NCBI GenBank assembly: GCA_050250665.1
Contig: JBFWOF010000012.1
Coordinates: forward strand, 57,349-121,348
Origin: JADKFD01 sp050250665
GTDB taxonomy: Bacteria; Pseudomonadota; Gammaproteobacteria; Xanthomonadales; SZUA-5
Reading direction: 5' to 3'
DNA: 64,000 bases
Of the stretch, positions 16,681-26,089 are shown piece after piece (within the stretch, counting starts at the first letter, position 1; the number at the start of each line of letters is the position of its first letter). A model generated the notes under the pieces. The model was not told the DNA's origin. It did not search any database and worked only from the letters and a program-made list of their open reading frames with translations. The position numbers and the translations under genes are program-made.

Positions 16681-17556
16681 TCATCGCGAATGCCTGATCT
16701 GCCGCGCAAACTCCCGGAATGCCGCCGCCACGTCCTCGACCGCCTCCAGCTGTGGGTAATGACCGACGCCTGCCAGTTCGACCACGTCTGCCTTGGGCAC
16801 CAGTTCCCGATAGCGCCGTACCAGTTGGGTACCGGAGATGGGATCGTCGATGCCGTCGATCAGGCGCATCGGGACGGTGCTGCGCTCGAGCGCGCCGACC
16901 CAGCGTGAGCGCATGCGTCGGCGCTCGGCCATGTAGCGGATCAGGCGGGGCAGCACGGCACGGCCGTTGTTGTGCTCCATCAGCTCCCACATCGAACGCA
17001 GCTCGACCTCGCCCAGTGGCCGCTTGCAGATCTGGTTCATGGTGGCGGCAAAGCGCGAATAGCGGGTCAGTCGCGCAATCAATCCGCCCAGCGGCGAGGC
17101 CAGCAGTTTCTGGATCAGTCGCGGGCTGTGGGCTTCAGGAAACAGGCCGCCGTTGAGCAGGCACAGCTGCTGCATGGCAAAGACCGGGCTGCCTTCGAGC
17201 TGCCGCGCCAGCAGCTCCTGAGCCACGGTATCGCCGTAGTCATGCGCCAGCACCCGGCACGCCTCGATGCCGAAATGCGCGAGCACCGCTTCGGCAAGAT
17301 CGGCCTGCGCTGCCATGCTGTAGTCAAAATCCACTGGCTTGTCGGACCAGCCGAAGCCGAGCAGGTCGAAGCTGATGCAGCTGAACTCGCTTTCCAGCCG
17401 CGACACCAGTGCTTGCCAGTCCCTGGATGCGGTCGGAAAACCATGGATCAACAACACTGGATCGCCCTGGCCGCTACGGCGCACGAAGACCCGGTGTCCA
17501 CGCCAATCCAGAAACTGCCCGGCCGCCTTCCAGCTCTGGGTGCTCGATTCACTCAT
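16681..17556 (-). CDS. alpha/beta hydrolase of the MEST (PEG1)-like group with Asp nucleophile
   Basis: 291 aa, start ATG 17556 (MSESSTQSWK...). The oxyanion motif LLIHGFPTASRDW is followed by a nucleophile elbow that carries Asp106 (AHDYGDTVAQELL), as in epoxide hydrolases and dehalogenases, not a GxSxG serine. The His is H266 in GVGHYPQLE. The cap stretch CLLNGGLFPEAHSPRLIQKL, then RSRWVGALERSTVP, strongly resembles mammalian MEST (HDYGDIVAQELL, SNGGIFPETH, RRRWVGAL). The substrate of MEST-type proteins is not settled; epoxide or ester hydrolysis is possible. It is divergent from the EEP-family gene with 133 bp between starts. Confidence 0.82.
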   Translation of the reverse strand: MSESSTQSWKAAGQFLDWRGHRVFVRRSGQGDPVLLIHGFPTASRDWQALVSRLESEFSCISFDLLGFGWSDKPVDFDYSMAAQADLAEAVLAHFGIEACRVLAHDYGDTVAQELLARQLEGSPVFAMQQLCLLNGGLFPEAHSPRLIQKLLASPLGGLIARLTRYSRFAATMNQICKRPLGEVELRSMWELMEHNNGRAVLPRLIRYMAERRRMRSRWVGALERSTVPMRLIDGIDDPISGTQLVRRYRELVPKADVVELAGVGHYPQLEAVEDVAAAFREFARQIRHSR

Positions 17557-17689
17557 GTCCGGATTTTGCTCCGCGGCAGAATTCGCTGGCAGTATCCCAG
17601 AGCGCAGCGGCCGCTGCCGAATCGAGGTGCCAGCTGCAAGCCTGGACTTCGACCAGGCCAGCGCCCGCTTTCTCAGGGAGACGACGACC

Positions 17690-18667
17690 ATGATGCGACG
17701 CTGGATACGGATGAGCCTGTGCCTGGGCCTGGTGCTGCTTGCCGGCGCGGCCTCGGCTGCGCGGCCGCTGCCGCGGGCGACCGGAACCGATCTGCGTGTA
17801 CTGGTGTGGAATGTTTCACGCGGACAGTTCTTCGAGCATCAGAAGGGCTACGTCAAGGCGCTGAGCGCGGTCGACGCCGATGTGCTGATCCTCGACGAGA
17901 TGCCGGCCGATCGGACCATCGACGACGTCCGCGCCGTGCTGGCGCAGATCGACTCCCGCCGCAAGCCTGACTGGCAGATCGCCTACGGCAGCAGTGGCGA
18001 CAATCAACGCACCGTGTTCGCTGTGCGCGGGCAGTTGCAACCCCTGGCTGAGTTCGCCTTTCTGCCCTACCCGGAGGGCTTCCGGACGCAGATGCGGAAA
18101 CTGTACTCCGACAGCCCCGAGCAACTGGGCATGGAGCAGAAACTGGACGGTGGCATCGCCAGCTTCGGGGTTGAGGCTCGCATCGGCGATCACAGCGCGC
18201 TGCTGGTCGGTGTGGACCTGACCTGCTGCGGCGACAGCGACGACGCCTGGGAGGAGCAAGCCAGGCTGGTCGAGGTCAAGGAGATCCGGGCGGCGCTGGA
18301 TCAGGCCTGGTCACCACGGCAGGTGGATGCGGTGATCGTCGCCGGCGATTTCAACGCCGTGCGTGGCCGCCGGCCGCTGCTGCCGATCCAGGGCGATCCG
18401 GCCAGTGGCGCCGCCTATCTGCGGGTCGCCGAGGCCGCGCACGCCAATGGCACCGACCGCTGGACCTGGGACGGTCGCGGCACGCCCTTCCCCTCGCGTC
18501 CGCTGGATTTCATCCTGCACAACGAGGGCCTGGAGCTGCTGTTTGCGCTGGTCTTCGATCCCGAGACCATGAGCCCGCGCGAGCGCAGCCGTCTGGGATT
18601 GCGCCGCGAATCGCTGATCGCGCTGAGCAACCATCGACCGGTGATCGCGGACTTTGCCTGGCGCTGA
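17690..18667 (+). CDS. exported endonuclease/exonuclease/phosphatase (EEP) family protein
   Basis: 325 aa with a clear signal peptide (MMRRWIRMSLCLGLVLLAGAASA). The EEP active-site set is complete: Asn in LVWNVSRGQ, Glu in LDEMPADR, Asp/Asn in VAGDFNAVRG, Asp in RPLDFIL, and the terminal SNHRPVIADF with the catalytic His. It is probably a metal-dependent phosphodiesterase or phosphatase acting in the periplasm or outside; the substrate is not deducible. The start is the first of two adjacent ATGs, after an AGGGAG ribosome site. Confidence 0.88.
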   Translation: MMRRWIRMSLCLGLVLLAGAASAARPLPRATGTDLRVLVWNVSRGQFFEHQKGYVKALSAVDADVLILDEMPADRTIDDVRAVLAQIDSRRKPDWQIAYGSSGDNQRTVFAVRGQLQPLAEFAFLPYPEGFRTQMRKLYSDSPEQLGMEQKLDGGIASFGVEARIGDHSALLVGVDLTCCGDSDDAWEEQARLVEVKEIRAALDQAWSPRQVDAVIVAGDFNAVRGRRPLLPIQGDPASGAAYLRVAEAAHANGTDRWTWDGRGTPFPSRPLDFILHNEGLELLFALVFDPETMSPRERSRLGLRRESLIALSNHRPVIADFAWR

Positions 18668-18775
18668 CGCATACGTTTTCGCCACCGGCTCAGCGTCAGG
18701 CTAGGGCTTCCGCGTGCATGGACGGCCTGGTTGCGCGGTCCCTGCACTGTCTGCCCTCGACTCCAGGAGCGACTC

Positions 18776-19675
<900 letters not shown>

Positions 19676-19730
19676 GGCGATTGCCGCTGAGTGGGTTGGC
19701 AGTCGGCGGCTAAGGCAGTTCCGACGAAGC

Positions 19731-19842
19731 CGTCATTCCCGCGAAAAACCGGCCCCGCGAAGGGATGGGGCGGCAGTGCGCGCCTGCGCGAGTGCCTGAA
19801 ACGTTGGATTCCCGCTTTCGCGCGCTTTCGCGGGAATGACGG
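19731..19842. repeat. 112-bp inverted repeat (CGTCATTCCCGCGAAA arms)
   Basis: Starts CGTCATTCCCGCGAAA and ends TTTCGCGGGAATGACGG, with an inner GGATTCCCGCTTTCGCGCGC. It is a common dispersed-element type in proteobacteria, and the only copy here. It follows the dienelactone hydrolase gene. Confidence 0.88.
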
Positions 19843-19889
19843 TTTCTGGCGGGTTCAGAGGGTCACCTACCGGCTGGCCGCAGCAGCGG

Positions 19890-20390
19890 CCTGCGGGAAA
19901 ATCGTTTCGCCAGCAACGAATAAACATTTATTTCAGCTGCATAAAAACCCTCAATTAATCATGGTGCGGCGCACCATAAGTTACTTGATAATACAACTGC
20001 ACGACCGGCCTGGCCACGGCAACCTCAACAGTCCCAAGCCCGTCCATCCCGCCACTCAATGCCCTCCCTTCCGGGACCAGAGACTCCCGACTTGCGCGCC
20101 GGGAGAGCATCCATGCGGCGCCCCGGAGACCGGATTCAGGCTGGATTTCCGCGCTGGATAAAACGTTTCTACCGCAACGAATCAAGCTTTTGGCGTGCGT
20201 GACCTAAGAGTTGTGACTTTTCGAATCAATTTGAATTCGTGCCCGGCAAGTCCAGGCATCCGGCTTTGACCGGACAATGTCGGCACCTCGAGGCCGCAAC
20301 ATGCAAGCTCGCGTAAAACAAGACAATTGTGTTTACGCAGCGTGAATGTGAAGTTAAACGAGCGGCGTAAAAATAATGGTGCATCGCAAC
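19890..20390 (+). promoter_or_regulatory. AT-rich upstream regulatory region of the M4 protease locus
   Basis: Locally AT-rich DNA in a GC-rich chromosome. It contains a perfect palindrome ATGGTGC-GGC-GCACCAT (19961-19977). It also has an interrupted palindrome GCGTAAAAC...GTTTACGC (20311-20338) and a third GCGTAAAA half site at 20365. These look like operators for unknown regulators ahead of the two secreted proteases. No open frame in 19676-20595 is convincing. Confidence 0.45.
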
Positions 20391-20394
20391 AATA

Positions 20395-20595
20395 CTTGCA
20401 GCCAATCTCGGTGATAGCTTGGCTCGTCGCCGTCGGGAGGGGAGTCCTGACGCGCGCTCCGGGGTTGTCGATCAAATTGCCAACTAAAAGCATGACCGCG
20501 GCTCCACCGTAAGGAGGAGCGGCTCGTTGTGTGCCGGAAGTTATCCCGTCTGGACATCCGTCCGGGCGTCACATTGCAGCCTGGGGTACCTTTTT
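20395..20595 (+). ncRNA. candidate conserved 5' leader of M4 protease 1
   Basis: The block TCGGGAGGGGAGTCC-GA-GCGCGC-C-GGGG (about 20434-20465) recurs upstream of the second protease at 23252-23283. Both leaders then show a CGTC/CCGTCC...CCGG pairing stretch and end CTGGGG-N9-GTGA-CAAT. The spacing to the GTG start is similar (about 160 and 165 nt). It suggests a structured leader duplicated with the gene. I do not recognise a known riboswitch class. Confidence 0.4.
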
Positions 20596-22860
20596 GTGAT
20601 CAATTTCAGCATGCGCCGCAAGGCGCCGATTGCAACTTCGGTTTTGGCACTGGCATTACTGGCAGGCGGCGCGCAGGCAGCAACCCGCGCCGATCTGCAC
20701 GGCTACAACATCGACAATCTCAACCGCGCCTATCAGGCCGCCACCCGGACTTCGGGACCGGCAGCCTCGGCCAGCGAGCGCCACGCCGAGTTCCTCGGCC
20801 TGGATGCTGAATCCACCCTCAGCCTGATCGGCAGTGCCAAGGATGCCGACGGCACCAATCACTTCCGCTACCAGCAGAGTTTTCGCGGCATCCCGGTCTG
20901 GGGTGAACACGTGGTGGTCAGCGAAAACACCGACGGCAGCGTGCGCAGCCTGTTCGGCCGCTCGGTCGGCGGTCTGGCCTCGGATATCTCCAGCACCCGC
21001 GCCCGTGTCACCGACGCCTCGGCGCTGGGACTGGCCAAGACTGCAGCCATCGGCAGCAGCGAAGCCACGCTGATCACCCAGCGTGAAGAAAGTCGCTTGA
21101 TGATCTATGTCGATGACGCCGACAGCGCCCAGCTCAGCTACGTGGTGTCCTTCTTTGCCGACACCGCCAAGGGCGGCTCGCCGACGCGTCCCTTCGTCAT
21201 CGTTGACGCCCAGACCGGCGCCATCCTCAAGCGCTGGGAAGGCCTGGCCACGGCAAACGGCACCGGCCCTGGCGGTAACAGCAAGACCGGTCAGTACCAG
21301 TGGGGCTCGGGCGGTCGCTACGGTTATCTCAACGTCACCCAGAGTGGCACCACCTGCACCATGAACAATACCGATGTGAAGTCGGTCAACCTCAATGGTG
21401 GCACCACCAGCACCACCGCCTACTCGTACACCTGCCCCAACAACACCTACAAGGCCATCAACGGCGCCTACTCGCCGATCAACGATGCCCACTACTTCGG
21501 CGGCGTGATCCAGAACATGTACAGCGCCTACACCGGCGCCAAGGCCCTGAGCTTCCAGCTGGTGATGCGCACGCATTACAGCAGCAATTACGAGAATGCC
21601 TTCTGGGATGGCAGCACCATGAGCTTTGGTGATGGCGCCTCGACCTTCTATCCGCTGGTCAGCGTCGATGTCGCTGGCCACGAGGTTTCGCACGGATTCA
21701 CCGAGCAGCACTCCAACCTGACCTATTCCGGCCAGTCCGGCGGCATGAATGAAGCCTTCTCGGACATGGGCGGCGAAGCCACCGAGTACTACTGGAAGGG
21801 CAGCAATGACTTCCTGGTGGGCCCGGACATCTTCAAGGCCTCCGGCGCGCTGCGCTACATGAACAATCCGCCGCAGGACGGCCGCTCCATCGACAATGCC
21901 GCCAACTACACCAGTGGTCTGGACGTGCACTACTCCTCGGGTGTGTACAACAAGGCCTTCTACCTGCTGGCCACCAAGCCGGGCTGGAACACCGTCAATG
22001 CCTTCAAGGTCTTCGCCCGTGCCAACGCCCTGTACTGGACGCCCAGCAGCACCTTCAACAGCGGCGCCTGCGGCGTGCAGACAGCAGCCACAGACCTTGG
22101 ATTCACCGCAGCGGACGTGACCGCTGCCTTCACCTCGGTTGGCGTGAGCTGCTCCACCGGCGGCGGTGGTGGCGGTGCCAGCACCGGCGGCCCGTTGACC
22201 AATGGCGTAGCCGTTACTGGTATCAACCAGCCGACGGCGGGACAGTCGGTCAATTACACGCTGGCAGTGCCGGCCGGCGCCACGGGCCTGAAGTTCGTCA
22301 CCAGCGGCGGCACCGGCGACATGGATCTGTACGTGAAGTTCGGCAGCGCGCCGACCGACTCGGTCTATGACTGTCGTTCCAACGGCGGCACCAATGCCGA
22401 AACCTGCAACATCGCCACGGCGCAGACCGGCACCTACTATGTGCGTCTGAAGGCCTACAGCGCCTTCTCGGGTGTGACGCTCACTGGCAGCTACACCGCA
22501 GGCGGTGGCAGCACCACGCAGACCTACACCAACAACACGCCGCTGGCGATTCCTGACCTCAGCACGGTGACGAGCACGATCACGGTTTCCGGCCGCAGCG
22601 GCAACGCACCGTCCAACAGCCAGGTCAGCGTCAACATCACCCACACCTATCGGGGTGATCTGAAGATTGATCTGTTGGCACCGGACGGCAGCGTGTATCT
22701 GCTGAAGGCGGCCAGCAGTTCAGACAGCGCCGACAACGTGATCGCCACCTATACGGTCAACCTTTCGACTGAAGCCCTGAATGGCGCCTGGAAGCTGCGT
22801 ATCCAGGACACGGCATCGGGAGATATCGGCACCTTGAACAACTGGAGTCTGCGCTTCTAG
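20596..22860 (+). CDS. secreted M4 (thermolysin-like) metalloprotease 1 with PPC and P domains
   Basis: 754 aa from GTG 20596; ATG 20611 is an alternative that removes five residues. GTG is preferred because it aligns with the GTG of the paralogue. Signal peptide (MRRKAPIATSVLALALLAGGAQA), FTP/PepSY-type propeptide, then the M4 catalytic domain. Zn ligands H362 and H366 (HEVSH) with the third ligand E386 in GGMNEAFSDMGGEATEYY, exactly the thermolysin spacing. A Gly-rich linker leads to a PPC domain (ATGLKFVTSGGTGDMDLYVK...) and a proprotein-convertase P-like domain (SVNITHTYRGDLKIDLLAPD). Secreted, nutrient-scavenging or predatory role likely. Its own terminator follows. Confidence 0.93.
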   Translation: MINFSMRRKAPIATSVLALALLAGGAQAATRADLHGYNIDNLNRAYQAATRTSGPAASASERHAEFLGLDAESTLSLIGSAKDADGTNHFRYQQSFRGIPVWGEHVVVSENTDGSVRSLFGRSVGGLASDISSTRARVTDASALGLAKTAAIGSSEATLITQREESRLMIYVDDADSAQLSYVVSFFADTAKGGSPTRPFVIVDAQTGAILKRWEGLATANGTGPGGNSKTGQYQWGSGGRYGYLNVTQSGTTCTMNNTDVKSVNLNGGTTSTTAYSYTCPNNTYKAINGAYSPINDAHYFGGVIQNMYSAYTGAKALSFQLVMRTHYSSNYENAFWDGSTMSFGDGASTFYPLVSVDVAGHEVSHGFTEQHSNLTYSGQSGGMNEAFSDMGGEATEYYWKGSNDFLVGPDIFKASGALRYMNNPPQDGRSIDNAANYTSGLDVHYSSGVYNKAFYLLATKPGWNTVNAFKVFARANALYWTPSSTFNSGACGVQTAATDLGFTAADVTAAFTSVGVSCSTGGGGGGASTGGPLTNGVAVTGINQPTAGQSVNYTLAVPAGATGLKFVTSGGTGDMDLYVKFGSAPTDSVYDCRSNGGTNAETCNIATAQTGTYYVRLKAYSAFSGVTLTGSYTAGGGSTTQTYTNNTPLAIPDLSTVTSTITVSGRSGNAPSNSQVSVNITHTYRGDLKIDLLAPDGSVYLLKAASSSDSADNVIATYTVNLSTEALNGAWKLRIQDTASGDIGTLNNWSLRF

Positions 22861-22885
22861 ACCCCAGCCGACCTGGCAAGGTACG

Positions 22886-22915
22886 AACCCCGGCTCCGGC
22901 CGGGGTTTGTTTTTG
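22886..22915 (+). terminator. rho-independent terminator of M4 protease 1
   Basis: 8-bp GC stem AACCCCGG/CCGGGGTT with a six-base loop, then TGTTTTT. The same hairpin ends the second protease gene. Confidence 0.93.
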
Positions 22916-23194
22916 GGGGAACGTACTTGGCAGGAATCGGGCCAGGGAACGGCAAGGCGCTGCAGGCCCGAGCGGCCGACGGACCGCGCCCAGGGCGAGC
23001 AGACAGGCGCGCCCGCAATTGTCTATAGCATCGTGACGTTTTGCACCTTCTCGAAAATCAGCGTCTCCCCATTCGCCGAGGATGCCGTCGCATCGAGTCG
23101 CTGAACTCAGATACCCCTGACACAAAGCGAACAAAAACAGTCGCTTTTGTGCATGAACCGTGAATACGTCCGTACAAAGCATCAAGATCTGCTC

Positions 23195-23418
23195 GTGCTG
23201 CATCGCAGCAATACGCGGCGGGAATGCGGGTGTTACGTTTCATCGCCGCGATCGGGAGGGGAGTCCCGAAGCGCGCACTGGGGAAACTTGAGGTGAGGAA
23301 AACCACCATGGGCCGGAGACTTTCCGGCTCAGGGCTGAGTGTTGCCTCCAGTTTCCGTTTGGAAGCCCGTCCCGGCGCTTGCCCGGACGATTTCTTGACC
23401 ACACTGGGGATTCAATAC
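23195..23418 (+). ncRNA. candidate conserved 5' leader of M4 protease 2
   Basis: Shares with the first leader the ATCG(C)AGCAATAC region, the GGGAGGGGAGTCC block and CTGGGG before GTGAGCAAT. The frame is open through it up to an ATG at 23224, but homology with the non-coding first leader argues that this stretch is not translated. The remaining part of the 22916-23194 gap holds nothing I can name. Confidence 0.4.
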
Positions 23419-25941
23419 GTGAGCAATCATTCCAAGCGCCCTCTGGCGACAATTGTGGCTTCGGCTCTGGCATTGGCCATGGCCGCCGGTTCGGCGCAAG
23501 CCGCCAGCAGAGTCGATCTGCATGGATACGACGTTGCACGACTCAACAGCGCCTACCAGGCCGCCACGCGCGCCACCGGGCAAAACCCGAACACTGCCGA
23601 GCGTCATGCCGAGTTCCTGGGCCTGGACGCCAGTTCCAGCCTGAGCCAGATTGGTTACGAAAAAGACGCCAACGGCACCCAGCACTATCGCTACCAGCAG
23701 AGCTACCGCGGTGTGCCCATCTGGGGTGAGCACGTCGTGGTCAGCGAACTGACCGACGGCAGTATCCGCAGCCTGTTCGGGCGCGCCGTGGGAGATCTGG
23801 CTGCCGAGATTCCGAGCACCGATGCATCGATCTCCAGTGATGCCGCGCTGAATATCGCCCGCGCCGCCGCCATCGGCAGCAGCGACAGCGTGCTGCTGCC
23901 GCAGAACGAAGAAAGTCGTCTGATGATCTACGTGGACGACAATGACCATGCCCGTCTGAGCTATGTCGCGTCCTTCTTTGCCGACACCGCCAAGGGCGGT
24001 GCACCCACCCGTCCCTTCGTCATCGTCGACGCCCGAACCGGCGTAGTGCTGAAAAGCTGGGAAGGCCTGACCACGGCCAACATCGGCACCGGTCCGGGCG
24101 GCAACAGCAAGACCGGCCAGTACCAGTGGGGCTCGGGCGGCAATTATGGCTTTCTGGACGTATCCCAGAGTGGCAGTACCTGCACCATGAACAACACCGA
24201 TGTGAAGTCGGTGAACCTCAATGGCGGCACCACCAGCACCACTGCCTACTCGTACACCTGCCCCAACAACACCTACAAGGCCATCAACGGCGCCTACTCG
24301 CCGATCAACGACGCCCATTTCTTCGGCGGCGTGATCCAGAACATGTATTCCTCCTATGTGGGCGTGAAGGCACTGACCTTCCAGCTGGTGATGCGCGTGC
24401 ATTACAGCTCGAACTACGAGAACGCTTTCTGGAACGGCTCGACCATGAGCTTCGGTGATGGCGCCTCGACCTTCTATCCGCTGGTCAGCGTCGATGTGGC
24501 CGGCCACGAGGTCTCGCACGGCTTCACCGAGCAGCACTCCAACCTGACTTATTCCGGTCAGTCCGGCGGCATGAACGAGGCCTTCTCCGACATGGGCGGC
24601 GAAGCCACCGAGTACTACTGGAAGGGCAGCAATGACTTCCTGGTCGGCCCCGACATCTTCAAGGCCTCCGGTGCGCTGCGCTACATGAACAACCCGCCGC
24701 AGGATGGTCGCTCCATCGACAATGCAGCCAACTACACCAGTGGTCTGGACGTGCATTACTCCTCGGGCGTGTACAACAAGGCCTTCTACCTGCTGGCCAC
24801 CTCGTCCGGCTGGAACACGATCAATGCCTTCAAGGTGTTTGCGCGGGCCAACAGCCTGTACTGGACGCCCAGCAGCACCTTCAACAGCGGCGCCTGCGGT
24901 GTCGAAACGGCGGCCTCCGATCTCGGTTTCTCGGTCGCCAGTGTCACCTCGGCCTTCTCCGCAGTCGGCGTAAGCTGCTCGGGCGGCGGCGGTGGTGGCG
25001 GCAGCGCCAGCACCGGCGGTCCGCTCAGCAATGGCGTGGCCGTGACTGGTATCAACCAGCCGACGACGGGTCAGTCGGTCAACTACACGCTGGCTGTTCC
25101 GGCAGGCGCGACGGGTCTGTCCTTCGTGATGAGCGGCGGCACCGGCGATGCCGACATGTATGTGAAGTTCGGCAGCGCGCCGACCGACACCTCCTACGAT
25201 TGCCGTCCGTACCTCAGCGGCAACAACGAAACCTGCAACATCGCCACAGCCCAGGCCGGCACCTACTACGTGCGGCTGAAAGCCTACAGTGCCTTCAGCG
25301 GCGCATCGCTGACCGGCAGCTACACGGCACCGTCTGCCAACAATCCGCCGGTGGCCAACTTCAGCTTCAGCGTCAGCGGCCTCGGCGCCAGCTTCACAGA
25401 TACCTCGACCGACAGTGATGGCAGCATCGCTTCACGCTCCTGGACCTTCGGCGACGGCACCAGTTCGACCAGTACCAACCCCAGCCACACCTACTCGGCT
25501 GCCGGCACCTATTCGGTGAAACTGACGGTGACCGACAACAACGGCGCTTCGGCCAACATCACCAAATCGGTGACCGTGGCCAACGCTCCGGGTGGCACGC
25601 AGGTCTACACCAACAACACGCCAGTCGCGATTCCGGACCGCAAGACCATCAACAGCTACATCACGGTCTCCGGCCGCACCGGCAATGCCCCTGCCGATTC
25701 CCAGGTCAGCGTCAACATCACCCACACCTACCGCGGCGATCTCAAGATCACCCTGTATGCTCCGGATGGCAGCGCCTATTTGCTGAAAGCCTCCAGTGGG
25801 TCCGACAATGGCGCCAACGTGATCGAGACCTACACCGTCAATCTCTCCACCGAGGGCTTGAACGGCACCTGGAATCTGCGGGTGCAGGACACCGCTCGCG
25901 GTGACGTTGGCACGCTGAACAACTGGGCCATCGAGTTCTGA
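23419..25941 (+). CDS. secreted M4 metalloprotease 2 with PPC, PKD and P domains
   Basis: 840 aa from GTG 23419 (signal peptide KRPLATIVASALALAMAAGSAQA). Tandem paralogue of the preceding gene: the propeptide is diverged, but the catalytic core is almost identical for over 150 residues (HEVSH at 363-367, Glu 387). The DNA differs mainly at third codon positions. After the PPC domain it has an extra PKD domain (PPVANFSFSVSGLGASFTDT...WTFGDGTS...GTYSVKLTVTD) absent from copy 1, then the P-like domain. PKD domains often help bind polymeric substrates, so the two enzymes may differ in target rather than in chemistry. It is separately terminated. Confidence 0.93.
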   Translation: MSNHSKRPLATIVASALALAMAAGSAQAASRVDLHGYDVARLNSAYQAATRATGQNPNTAERHAEFLGLDASSSLSQIGYEKDANGTQHYRYQQSYRGVPIWGEHVVVSELTDGSIRSLFGRAVGDLAAEIPSTDASISSDAALNIARAAAIGSSDSVLLPQNEESRLMIYVDDNDHARLSYVASFFADTAKGGAPTRPFVIVDARTGVVLKSWEGLTTANIGTGPGGNSKTGQYQWGSGGNYGFLDVSQSGSTCTMNNTDVKSVNLNGGTTSTTAYSYTCPNNTYKAINGAYSPINDAHFFGGVIQNMYSSYVGVKALTFQLVMRVHYSSNYENAFWNGSTMSFGDGASTFYPLVSVDVAGHEVSHGFTEQHSNLTYSGQSGGMNEAFSDMGGEATEYYWKGSNDFLVGPDIFKASGALRYMNNPPQDGRSIDNAANYTSGLDVHYSSGVYNKAFYLLATSSGWNTINAFKVFARANSLYWTPSSTFNSGACGVETAASDLGFSVASVTSAFSAVGVSCSGGGGGGGSASTGGPLSNGVAVTGINQPTTGQSVNYTLAVPAGATGLSFVMSGGTGDADMYVKFGSAPTDTSYDCRPYLSGNNETCNIATAQAGTYYVRLKAYSAFSGASLTGSYTAPSANNPPVANFSFSVSGLGASFTDTSTDSDGSIASRSWTFGDGTSSTSTNPSHTYSAAGTYSVKLTVTDNNGASANITKSVTVANAPGGTQVYTNNTPVAIPDRKTINSYITVSGRTGNAPADSQVSVNITHTYRGDLKITLYAPDGSAYLLKASSGSDNGANVIETYTVNLSTEGLNGTWNLRVQDTARGDVGTLNNWAIEF

Positions 25942-25966
25942 TCGATCGCAACATCGTAGCACCCCG

Positions 25967-25996
25967 AACCCCGGCTCCGGCCGGGGTTCTTTTTTG
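25967..25996 (+). terminator. rho-independent terminator of M4 protease 2
   Basis: Stem AACCCCGG/CCGGGGTT, loop CTCCGG, then CTTTTTT; identical stem-loop to 22886-22907, so it was duplicated with the gene or conserved by conversion. Confidence 0.93.
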
Positions 25997-26089
25997 GGCG
26001 ATCCTGAACTGGGGTGCCGCAGCAGGGCAAGGCCAGTGCAGGGAAAATTCAGCCCAGCTGGACGCTCTTCCCAAGATGGACCGCCAATC

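Noticed and set aside
20656..22644. 662-aa antisense open frame across M4 protease 1 (and a similar one in protease 2)
   Set aside because: Low-complexity V/G/A-rich shadow typical of high-GC third-position bias; the sense strand has full protease domains.
23224..23418. 65-residue N-terminal extension of M4 protease 2
   Set aside because: The frame is open to an ATG at 23224, but the stretch aligns with the non-coding leader of protease 1 and would put a signal peptide in the interior.
20395..23418. known riboswitch classes (c-di-GMP-I, cobalamin, SAM, ykkC) in the protease leaders
   Set aside because: None of the conserved strings of these classes is present, so only a generic leader is claimed.
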